A DNA stretch of 64,000 nt from Anastrepha obliqua (lineage: Eukaryota > Arthropoda > Insecta > Diptera > Tephritidae): NCBI RefSeq assembly GCF_027943255.1, contig NC_072894.1, positions 128,455,601 to 128,519,600 on the forward strand, in the 5' to 3' direction. The notes beneath the pieces are model-generated. The model worked only from the letters and a program-made list of their open reading frames with translations. It did not search any database and was not told where the DNA came from. The translations under genes were made by a program, and so were the position numbers. Of this stretch, positions 23,690 to 32,444 are shown piece after piece. Position 1 is the first letter of the stretch; each line of letters begins with the position of its first letter.

Positions 23690-26600
23690 TCTCCACCACT
23701 CCAAACTTGCGTCCGCGCATCTTTCCGTCCGCTTGGCTGCCGGTGGACTTGACATAGCCCTCATTCAAGAGCCGTGGATATACGTGGGCTTTAAACTGAT
23801 TGCCGTACAACACAGAGGTAAGATCCGTAGCTGCATCCTCGCTAAAAATAATATAAATATCTTCTTGCTCCCACAGCTTAATAGCGGCGACATGGTAGTG
23901 GCATGCATCGAGCTCGGGAAAACCGGTTTTTGGCTAGCCTCCGCCTATATGGCCTATGACAGGGATGCTCCGCCGGACGAAGTCCGTACTCTGGTGCAAG
24001 AGGCAGCCCGGAAGAACAAACATTTGGTTGTCTCCTGCGACGCAAATGCTCACAACATCCTGTGGGGGAGCAGCGACACTAACTCTAGAGGTGAGTCACT
24101 ACTGGACTTTATCTTAGAAAATAGAATTAGTGTTTTGAATATAGGCACAGAGCCGACTTTTGTTACTATGAACAGAGAGGAAGTTTTGGACATCACCCTG
24201 GCTTCCGACATGTTCTCTAATCACTTTAAAAGATGGCGAGTTTCAAACGAAAATTCGTGCTCAGACCATCGGTATATTGAATTCGAAATCGACACTAGGT
24301 CTCCCCAAGTTAGTCAGTTCAGGAATATACGGAAAACTGACTGGGGAGTTTACAATAAAAAATTAAGAGCTCTACTGCCAAAGAAAGCCCCCAAAAACCC
24401 CACTACTTGTGGGGAGTTGGATAAACTGGTTAATCAGGTAACTAAAGCAATGAATAGCTTGTTAGCGGCCAGCTGTCCGGTTGTCCGACCCAGCGGGAAG
24501 TCTAAACTACCTTGGTGGTCCAAGCAGCTAACCTCGCTACGAGAATCCCATAGAACACTATTTAATCTGGCCAAGGCCACGAGAAGGTCAGAAGACTGGC
24601 AAGCCTATAAGGCTGAATTGAAAAACTACAAAAAAGCAGTTAGAACTGAGCAGCGTGAATCATGGCAAAATTATTGCAAAGAAATTGAAGAGACTTCAGA
24701 AGCGGCCAGATTAAGAAAAATTCTCTCAAAGACGCCATGCAACCAAGGCTACCTACAAGGTCAAGGGAATACATGGACTACGTCAAGTGAGGGATCCGTT
24801 AGGTCTTCTCCTAGACACACACTTTCCAGGAAACAAGCCGGTGGAACAAAACCATTCCGCCAATAATGAAAGGCAATCCGACCTAGGAAAACTCTTAGTT
24901 ACACACTCAAAAATCGAATGGGCTATTAATACTTTCGGTCATTATAAATCGCCAGGAATGGACGGTATCTACCCCGCTGAACTGCAGCAATCACGGGGCA
25001 TTGTACTACCGTATATCAAAATTGTCATTAGAAGTTGTCTTAACATGGGCTACATTCAGCTAGGATGGAGGGAGGCAAAAATCTCCTTCATACCCAAGGC
25101 AGGTAGGTCCTCACACACTAACCCTAAAGACTTCAGACCCATTAGTCTAACGTCTTTTCTTCTCAAGATCCTGGAGAGAATAATAGATGAATACATACGG
25201 GGTGTCGTGCCTTTAAATAGGCTCTCTTCGGCGCAACATGCCTATACTAAAGGGAAGTCCACAGAAACCGCCTTACACTCACTCGTCGGGTTGGTGGAAA
25301 AAAGCTTATCAGACAGAGAGTTTGCATTGGTTGCTTTCGTAGACATAGAAAGCGCCTTCAACAATATAAATGCAAACGCTATAGTAGATTCATTAGAAGA
25401 TTTTGGAGTTGAACCACATGTCGTAGCCCTGATAGAAGATATACTCATCAAAAGAAAGGTAACGGCTAAATTAGGAAACACTATTCTAAGCAGGAAGGTT
25501 TGCAGGGGCACACCGCAAGGTGGAGTCCTCTCCCCTCTTCTTTGGATTTTGGCAGTAAACTCCCTGCTGCTGACCCTGGAAAGGGGGGTTGCCACGTCAC
25601 AGCTTACGCAGATGACGTAGGCAATCGCCGTTAAAGGCAAATATCCTAACACCCTTATGGATATTCTGCGCTCTAACATGGCCACACTTAGAAGCTGGAC
25701 TGAGAGCAGGGGACTCGATATAAACCCCTTAAAAACTCAAATAATTCTCTTTACAAAGAAACATAGGCTCCCTATAATCTCCCCGCTAACTTTTAAGGGT
25801 GTGGAGATTCCTTTGAAAGAGAATGTCAAGTACCTAGGACTCATATTAGACAGGAAACTCACGTGGAAATCTAATATTGAGGAAAGAGTAAAGAAGGCCA
25901 ACGTTGCATTATACATTTGCAAAAAAGCGGTCGGTATCAAGTGGGGACTAACACCCCGTATTACGCACTTTCTCTATACTTCGGTAGTTAGGCCAATCTT
26001 AATGTACGGAATACTTGTATGGTGGCCATCTGCTCAAAAGGCGACTTACGCTAAAACCATGAGTAAGGTCCAAAGAACAGCTTTTTTGTGCATCTCTGGC
26101 GCTTTAAGGACTACCCCAAACAAAGCGCTGGAAGTGCTAATCAACTTACCTGCCCTAAATCTGGTAGGAAAATACGTGGCCGCCGCCTCGGCGCTCAGAT
26201 TAAAAAGTATGGCGCTATGGAAAGACCGGTGCTTTGGCCACGCTTCCATTTTGCACTCTCTGAATAGTCATAAACAAGAAATAGACTACTCTATCCCTAG
26301 ACTCACCTTTGAAAGACTCTTCAAGACGAGTATACCGTCAAGAAGGGAGTGGCATACAACAAGGCCATGGAGAAGGGGGGAATTAAACTTTTATACAGAT
26401 GGCTCCAAGCTAGACGATAAGGTTGGCTACGGAGTTTTCTCGAAGGAATTAGGACTGGAACTATCCGTTCGACTACCAGACTACTGCAGCGTCTATCAGG
26501 CAGAGGTACTAGCTATAAAAGAAGTGGCTACATACGTAAATACACACGCCCTAACAAAAACGATTATAAATATATTCTCGGATAGCCAGGCGGCCATCAA

Positions 26601-27237
26601 ATCAATGAATGCGGCTTTACTAAGATCGAAGGTTGCACAGGAATGCCGGGCAGCTCTAAATGATATTAGTTATAGTATTCAAGGTCAGCCTTATTTGGGT
26701 TCCGGGACATAGAGATATTGAGGGAAACTGTAAAGCAGATGAGCTAGCCAGAAAGGGTACCGCTCTCCAACTGCTGAGTGATAAAAGTACCATTGGAATA
26801 CCCATGGCCACGAGTAAACTAATAATAAAAAACCACTTTATCCAAGAGGCCAATAGGTCATGGAGAAATGAAGATACGTGTCTAACAGCTAGGCTACTAT
26901 GGCTGCAAATAAACAAGAAAAGAACAAAGGAATTGCTTAGTCTCTCAAGAGACAATATCTCGAAGGTCGTGGCTTGTTTAACCGGTCACTGGCTATTTGG
27001 CAGGCATTCCTCGTCCTGGAGTTTTCTCCCATGAATAACTATTGCAGAAGTTGCAGAGATGAGGAAGAGGAAGAAACAGTTGAGCACTTCCTTTGCAATT
27101 GTCCAGCCCTAGCTAAAATCAGAGCAGGTTGTCTAGGTAAATACTTTTTTAATTCTCTTACAGAACTGTCTGGCGTGGGGTTGGCATCAATACTACGCTT
27201 CATAAGAGCCACGAATTGGTTCCACGAAGGAAGATAA
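23670..27237 (+). pseudogene. LINE ORF2: endonuclease, reverse transcriptase, RNase H
   Basis: Order of domains: APE endonuclease (LIQEPW; CDANAHNILWGSSDTNSRG; SDHRYIEFEI) at 23670-24300; reverse transcriptase (DFRPISLTSFLLKILERII; FVDIESAFN; GTPQGGVLSPLLW; YADD at 25605-25616; KYLGLILDRKLTW) at 25060-25900; RNase H (FYTDGSKL; YQAEVLAIKE; IFSDSQAAIKS; WVPGHRDIEGNCKADELAR) at 26390-26760; and a C-terminal CX2CX9HX4C knuckle (CRSCRDEEEEETVEHFLCNC) at 27040-27105. Frameshifts lie near 24790, 25580, 25618, 26690 and 27010, so no complete protein can be made. The product would nick DNA and prime reverse transcription on it. Confidence 0.88.
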
Positions 27238-27251
27238 ATGAGGTTGCCGTG

Positions 27252-27290
27252 TAGCACAGTGGTATCACAACGGACCTGTAAGGTCTAAGT
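27252..27290 (+). promoter_or_regulatory. tRNA-like A-box and anticodon arm in LINE 3' end
   Basis: TAGCACAGTGG (27252-27262) fits the pol III A-box consensus TRGYNNARYGG at every position. It is followed at tRNA-like spacing by an arm with a 7-nt loop CTGTAAG (27276-27282), with T33-like T and A37-like A. No B-box is found after it. A related LINE end on the minus strand at 53955-53965 keeps the A-box (TGGTCCAGTGG). It may be a remnant of a tRNA fused to the LINE tail; activity is unknown. Confidence 0.5.
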
Positions 27291-27426
27291 GAGTTGGTCG
27301 TACCACCATAACCTAACCTAACCTAGTACTGCAAATGCAACGCGTTCTTAAACGTCATTTTTGTATCAAAAGTCGTGCATTATTTGCAGCAAAAATTTTC
27401 ACACTGCCAATAAATACGCTAGTACA

Positions 27427-27683
27427 ATGTCTGATGAAAAGTGGGTATTTAATTATTTATTTTAGCTTTTAATACAAAAATTGATGAAAAATACGATATT
27501 TAAACTTTATTTTATTATACTTTTCTTGGTTTTAGTGATTATTTTAGTACATCGGAGATAAAATTACTGCTCAGAGTCCGACTGAGCATGGAGAACGAGT
27601 TCACGTCGGGAAGGAGGAAAAAGAGCGTGCTCTGGGCTAAGGTCGTAGATGACGTAAAAAAAGTTAATAAAGAAATTTTCTAA
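27427..27683 (+). pseudogene. Harbinger accessory Myb/SANT-like ORF fragment
   Basis: Joining a 14-nt exon (27427-27440) to 27536-27683 across a possible GT-AG intron gives 53 residues. The body, ending EFTSGRRKKSVLWAKVVDDV and a short tail, resembles the trihelix/Myb-like domain carried by PIF/Harbinger elements as the second, DNA-binding ORF. Only the first part of the domain is present. The intron is inferred and its donor (GTGGGT) is weak. Confidence 0.45.
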
Positions 27684-27684
27684 T

Positions 27685-27939
27685 TTACTCGTCACATATA
27701 AGCGAATAAAAAAAGAAACAATACAACCGGTAGAGAATCAACATCATGGCTTCAAAAAAATACTTATATTTGGGTATTTTCCATTTTGATATTAAACTTT
27801 TGACAAGATATGTCCTTCTTTTAAGCTTTACACGGTTTTTTTTTCTTAAATTCAATAAAAGACTATCGGTTTTTTCCTCACATACATCGTCCATGACCAA
27901 ACTTAGTAACAATTCCATTTTACTGCACAGCGCGTTCAT
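27685..27939 (-). pseudogene. Harbinger transposase N-terminal fragment
   Basis: The 84-residue minus-strand stretch has a Leu-rich helix, an acidic patch and a basic segment (NLRKKNRVKLKRRTYLVKSL), a layout typical for the beginning of insect Harbinger transposases. The DDE domain is absent. It converges with the Myb-like fragment, as in intact members of the superfamily. Confidence 0.45.
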
Positions 27940-28058
27940 AAATGCAACAAATCTATTTGCAATTTTTCAACAAATCTATCAGTGGCATGAATTGTCACAT
28001 TGACAGTGCTGCCAGCGCTGCAAGTACTGCGCATTATAATGCGTTTTTGAACATAGCC

Positions 28059-28395
28059 TATCATCGTGCGATAGCGTTCGCCATTAAGTGTCAGATAGGC
28101 GCAAGCCTCGTCTTTGAAGAAATATGGGTCGATGAATCCTCTAGCCATAGGCAATTTTTCATATTGACGTAGCTAATATATTAAACCAAAAATGGGACTC
28201 ATCGCTGAAAGGTTATGTGCACCATAAGTTCGCCTGTGCGCGCGATGAATACTTTTCACAGAGCGTCGATTTTCTTAACACAACGATTTGCAAATGTTGT
28301 TGAGACGTAGGTCCTTCCGAGACGAAATGCCAAGGAATACTGCCAAAAATCTGCCAAATAAACCCTATAGAAAAAGCACCTCCAAGCTGATCACC
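28059..28395 (-). mobile_element. DD41D mariner, N-terminal half (outer nest)
   Basis: The right end, GGTGATCAGCTTGGAGGTGC on the minus strand at about 28395, matches the TIR of the rosa-type copy at 18097. Minus-strand reading recovers broken pieces such as FSDESHFWFN (about 28190-28220) and NGERYRTMI ending at 28059, where the Harbinger element cuts in. Together with 22195-22544 this is one decayed mariner. Confidence 0.7.
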
Positions 28396-28468
28396 ATTGT
28401 GTACTTAAGAATAGGTGTATTAAAATGCTTGCATACTTATATATTTTATAATTAGTTCATATTGCTTT

Positions 28469-28474
28469 TTTATT
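28469..28474 (-). promoter_or_regulatory. Poly(A) signal of the ninjurin gene
   Basis: AATAAA on the minus strand about 80 nt after the ninjurin stop codon at 28556-28558. Confidence 0.5.
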
Positions 28475-28555
28475 GTTTTAGTAGACAAGCTCAATTTACG
28501 ATATTCAGTTGAATCATTTGTGTAGTATTTCGGTTGCATGCTCTGTTGTCTATGC

Positions 28556-29281
28556 CTATTCCGCGTTTTCAGTTGTGGTGAATGCGGCTAGCAGAACATT
28601 CACTACGGTAATAACGAATACACCACAGACCAGGAATTCTTTTGTATACACATATATCCGATCATTTCTCTTCAAGTGACGCTGTGGGGAGTTTTGTTTA
28701 GAAATATGTTGATTTTCAGGAAGAGAAAATTTATGTGTGTACCTTGAAAATTAGCGCAATACCGACGACCACTTGCAGCACCAAAGACAGCCCCACTAGA
28801 CCCAGACTCATGTAATAGTTCCGTGCTTTATCGTTGTACGTAAGCAGAAACCGCAGCTGATTAGCATTAGCCGACAGAAGTGCAATGTCCATTAAACCTA
28901 AAATTTGTTATTATTACAAAAAATGTTGATTTAGACTTCCAGTTAACTTTAATTTGAATTTTATGGAATTTGTTCTTACACACCTTCCGCCAAATTCTTA
29001 TTTCCTGCATAATTGAAACTGTCGACTCGAACTAACTCTGTTTTTTTGAGGGTTTTAGTATGCTTGTGAGCCTCAGTAACGATATCTGAGTCGACAACAT
29101 GGGTTCCATCGACCCCATCGACCTCATCAGCCTCATCAGCCTCATTAGCTTTATCGTTCACGTTATCCTCCAATGCTGGGTTTTGCAATTGTGACTTCTC
29201 GGAAATGTTTTCGTTTGCGCCTGGCAATTGTATCACTTCAATCGTTGTTTCGGGCTTATCCATATATTTAATATTATTCAT
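28556..29281 (-). CDS. Ninjurin family membrane protein (three exons)
   Basis: Three minus-strand exons join in frame to 192 residues: 29281-28984, 28897-28743 and 28681-28556. Donors are GTGTGT and GTACAC; acceptors are AATTTTAG and CCCCACAG. Exon 1 gives an acidic, probably extracellular N-terminus with EADEADEVDGVDG. Exon 2 starts at GLMDIALLSANANQLRFLL, the ninjurin signature of an amphipathic helix followed by a first membrane segment (SLGLVGLSLVLQVVVGIALI). Exon 3 carries the second (FLVCGVFVITVVNVLLAAF) and a short polar tail. Ninjurins are small two-pass adhesion proteins; family members oligomerise and rupture plasma membranes during lytic death. Which Drosophila paralogue (NijA, NijB or NijC) it matches I cannot say. 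The exon junctions restore the family motif exactly, which supports the model. Confidence 0.88.
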
Positions 29282-29957
29282 TTTTAATCTGATTCATAAA
29301 GAAAATTATTTATTTCTGACTTTATTTAATTAAAGTGTACTTATTTACGATGTAAAGGTTTGCACTTCTTTTGTAGACTGTTGAGTAATTTATGAGTCTT
29401 TCCCTTCATTTGAAGAACTTGCGTTGCTTTTCTTGCATTTGATGAATATGTATGTGCACATACATATGCATAGATATGCAACTTGGTGTTTTGCGGTTTT
29501 GAGTTGGGCGATAACGCCTGTTATAATTTCACATCGCCTAAAATTATGCAATCACTTATCACAGTATGCTGCGGGATGGATTTGGATTTTCCTTACTGCG
29601 TAGCAGAGAACTGCACCGGCTCAGTGTAAAACATTCATACGCTTCACTTGAACAAAAAAACAGGCCTTTGCGTTCAAACGATCGAACTTGTTCAAATAAG
29701 TTATTGTCATTGTTTATTTCAGCTCAATCAAATCATGTTTTAGCTCTCCGATGTTATCACCAATCGTCTTCATAGCAGCCGTTTCGGGTATTTACTCGTT
29801 CGGCTATACATTCATTTTTTTGAGCAAGAATAAAAGGGCTATAGAGCCAAATGAGCCGGTTTGAACACGTATGATCCCGCATGAGTTTTTGCTTGTAACT
29901 AACGATAGCAAAGTAAAAGCAAAATTTTAAAGCAAAAACACTATATTTTCATATTTG
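29282..29957. other. Ninjurin upstream region with one arm of an inverted repeat
   Basis: Upstream of the ninjurin ATG the sequence is AT-rich with a TATGCA microsatellite (29450-29480). From about 29585 to 29890 lie blocks (GCCTTTGCGTTCAAACGATC at 29664-29683; GCGTAGCAGAGAACTGCA; AACACGTATGATC) whose inverted counterparts occur at 32640-32870, on the other side of the TTATG-array element. Confidence 0.5.
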
Positions 29958-30285
29958 TTTTTTGACGTGATAACGTCTTATAATTCGATTTAACAGGCTG
30001 CACGCACGAAAAAATGTGTCGTTACCTTGCTCATTAGTGTTACCTTGCTCATTGCCGTTACCTTGAATGAACTGCAAGCGAAAGCGCGGAACGAACGACA
30101 AAGCAAACGAACGGCAACGTTCGATATCTTGCTCTCTCCTACTTAAGTGAGCGTATATGTGTATGTATATGCGCATATGTACATACATATATAAATTCAC
30201 GTATTTGTATTTGCATATGCCTTCTTATTGATTTTTATTAATTTGATTTACTTGAAGAATTTAAAATAAAACCAAGTTTGTTAAT

Positions 30286-30288
<3 letters not shown>

Positions 30289-30321
<33 letters not shown>

Positions 30322-31651
30322 GCGGTGAGGTAGGGTTCAAAATGCCTTCGCACTTACAGTAACCGTCGTCTACTGCGTCGAATGGTGTAGCCACTAAAAC
30401 AATCCCTCCCCATTCCTTCCCGGATGTTTCCTCTGCCCCGGGACTCCGGTAGTATTACATCGTAGGCAGAGGAGATCCAAGTAGGCGTTCTGTTCAGAAA
30501 GAAGCCTTTTCTACTCCCCCTGCGTCCAGGGTCGCCAATTTTGGAGCCAGCATCACGCTATCGGCTCATCTTCTACTCAAGTAGGATGGATGTATGTATA
30601 TTGTTCATCTCTATCCATGTCAAATTTCTTGGCACGTAGGATGCGCTCCACGTACGTGTCAATAAGTTGCCAGCTTTCTGCACTTTCGACCATTTTTTGG
30701 ATGATGTTGTCTGCTTTTAAGGGGCCTAGCCTATCTTCTATTGCTTTGCGCTCTGCTGTCCACCTCTCACATTTGAAAAATGTGTGATCAGCATCGTCAA
30801 TGGGTGCATCTCCGTAGATGCATTCAGCAGTTTCTGCTTTCCCTATTTTGTTGAGGTATTTATAAAAGTACCCATGTCCAGATAGCATCTGGGTGATGTA
30901 ATAGTTCACCTCACCGAATTTCCTGTCATACCATTTATCTATGTTTGGTATCAGTCTCTTTGTCCATTTTCCTTTCGCCTCTGACGCCCAGCGCTCTTGC
31001 CATATTTGGAGTGTGCGTGCTCGAGCTTGTTGCCTTCTGGTATTTGTGCGGTCGCGTGTGTGGTCGTCTGTGTCATTTGTCTCGCTCTTTTTGAGGTCCC
31101 ATAGTTCTTTTCGTTCCCTCGCTAGGAGATCTATGGGTATCGTACCGCTGATGATGAGTACTGCTGCTTCCGATACCGTGCGGTAAGCTGAGGCAACACG
31201 GAGGGCAGCAGTTCTTTGGGCCTTGGCAAGAATCTTCCGACGACATTCTGATTTGAGTGTGTCCGCCCATACTTCACAGCCGTATAGCAAGATGGATATC
31301 GTTGTGTCCATGAGCAGCTTCCGCCTGCTTGCGATGGGGCCTCCGATATTAGCCATTAATCGTGATAAGTTTGCGATTATTTTGGCAGATTTTTCAGCAG
31401 CGTGTTGGATTTGTGCCCAGTAAGTCAGCTTGTTGTCAAGTCTGATGCCCAGGTATTTCACCACTTTTGAAGTCCTTATATTCTCCGTGTAGACCGGCAT
31501 TATTACTTCTAGAGGTATGCGCGCCCTCGTAAGAAGAATTAGTTCCGTCTTTTCCGGAGCCAAGCTAAGGTCGTGCGAGTCGAGCCATGTCTTGATTCTT
31601 ATCAGCGTCTGTGAGAGTTTCCGTCTTGCCGCGTCTAAATCGCGTGCGGTA
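30289..31651 (-). mobile_element. R1-like LINE, 5'-truncated, with poly(A) and 15-bp TSD
   Basis: AAGTTTGTTAATCAT flanks the insert at 30274-30288 and 31652-31666. A T run (to 30320) is the poly(A) tail of a minus-strand element, followed by a ~250-bp 3' UTR and the ORF2 end. Copy A of the host repeat supplies the empty site. The insert is 1.36 kb; everything upstream of the late reverse transcriptase is missing. Confidence 0.92.
30577..31650 (-). pseudogene. LINE ORF2 C-terminal fragment (late RT and knuckle)
   Basis: The frame is open from the 5' truncation at 31650 to the stop at 30577, so no lesion is visible in what remains. It starts just after the reverse transcriptase active site, with LAPEKTELILLTR, then VVKYLGIRLDNKLTYW and a thumb region containing ILLYGCEVWAD and KAQRTAALRVASAYRTVS. 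The C-terminus has a Cys/His cluster (ECIYGDAPIDDADHTFFKCE). These blocks fit R1-clade LINEs. A protein from this piece alone would lack endonuclease and catalytic RT motifs. Confidence 0.8.
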
Positions 31652-31798
31652 AAGTTTGTTAATCATACCTGTTGTTTTAATGTTATTATTATTTTTTGAC
31701 AGTATGCTCGTGAGTCTTATAATTCTATGTAGCCGGCTGCACGCACCAAAAAATGCGTCGTTATCTTGCTCATGCAACGTTACTTTGCTTGAACAGCA

Positions 31799-32307
31799 TG
31801 TTATGTTATGTTATGTTATGTTATGTTATGTTATGTTATGTTATGTTATGTTATGTTATGTTATGTTATGTTATGTTATGTTATGTTATGTTATGTTATG
31901 TTATGTTATGTTATGTTATGTTATGTTATGTTATGTTATGTTATGTTATGTTATGTTATGTTATGTTATGTTATGTTATGTTATGTTATGTTATGTTATG
32001 TTATGTTATGTTATGTTATGTTATGTTATGTTATGTTATGTTATGTTATGTTATGTTATGTTATGTTATGTTATGTTATGTTATGTTATGTTATGTTATG
32101 TTATGTTATGTTATGTTATGTTATGTTATGTTATGTTATGTTATGTTATGTTATGTTATGTTATGTTATGTTATGTTATGTTATGTTATGTTATGTTATG
32201 TTATGTTATGTTATGTTATGTTATGTTATGTTATGTTATGTTATGTTATGTTATGTTATGTTATGTTATGTTATGTTATGTTATGTTATGTTATGTTATG
32301 TTATGTT
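31799..32307 (+). repeat. (TTATG)n array, about 102 units
   Basis: About 509 bp of uninterrupted TTATG units, ending in degenerate copies (TTAAAGTATATTATGCTATG). Same repeat as at 6974-7969 in the opposite orientation. The plus-strand Met-Leu-Cys-Tyr-Val ORFs across it are artefacts. Confidence 0.97.
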
Positions 32308-32444
32308 AAAGTATATTATGCTATGTTAATGTTAACTCATTCTCTATATCCATACGAAATATCTATCAAACAAATAAAATTAAAATTTTCTTTTGAAAAA
32401 TGCAACCATTCAATCAGTATTTTCTTATGACGTTATCACGTTAA

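Larger units (their letters stand above)
22633..27324 (+). mobile_element. LOA-like LINE, 4.7 kb, 5'-truncated
   Basis: The insert is flanked by AGTACTGCAA at 22623-22632 and 27325-27334, a 10-bp target duplication. It carries ORF1 (to 23689), ORF2 (23670-27237), an ~85-bp 3' UTR with a tRNA-like A-box, and a tail of three CCTAA-type units (TAACCTAACCTAACCT). The 5' end begins within ORF1. ORF2 with endonuclease, reverse transcriptase and RNase H fits the LOA/I group; LOA is my best assignment. Few stops and about five frameshifts indicate a fairly young copy. Fragments of related LINEs lie at 51655-52050 and 53860-54480. Confidence 0.85.
22545..28058. mobile_element. PIF/Harbinger element, interrupted by a LINE
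   Basis: The left end GGGTATGTTCAACAATGCAT (22545) is matched inverted by the right end, GGCTATGTTCAAAAACGCAT on the minus strand (28058). TAT flanks both sides (22542-22544 and 28059-28061). Removing the element and one TAT restores the mariner frame as ...RTMI-NDFLM..., strong evidence for these limits. Without the LINE (22633-27324 plus one target copy) the element is about 0.8 kb. It retains pieces of both ORFs typical of this superfamily: a Myb/SANT-like fragment (27427-27683, plus) and a transposase N-terminus (27685-27939, minus), convergent. Confidence 0.8.
29958..32444 (-). mobile_element. TTATG-array element, copy B
   Basis: Read on the minus strand this copy repeats the order of copy A. 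Its ends are inverted: TTGACGTGATAACGTCTTAT at the left and, reverse-complemented, TTAACGTGATAACGTCATAA at the right, supporting a TIR element. It contains only two to three minisatellite units, a 102-unit TTATG array, and an R1-like LINE inserted at the site that in copy A reads AAGTTTGTTAAT without interruption. One internal tail is altered (ACTCACGAGCATACTGTC) compared with copy A. No protein is encoded by the element itself. Confidence 0.7.

Noticed and set aside
27252..27290. A tRNA gene at the LINE 3' end
   Set aside because: A-box and anticodon arm are tRNA-like, but the acceptor stem, T-arm and B-box are missing.
27309..27324. TAACCTAACCTAACCT as an insect telomere repeat (TTAGG)n
   Set aside because: Only three units, exactly at the 3' end of a LINE inside a target duplication; it is the LINE tail. 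Flies also lack TTAGG telomeres.
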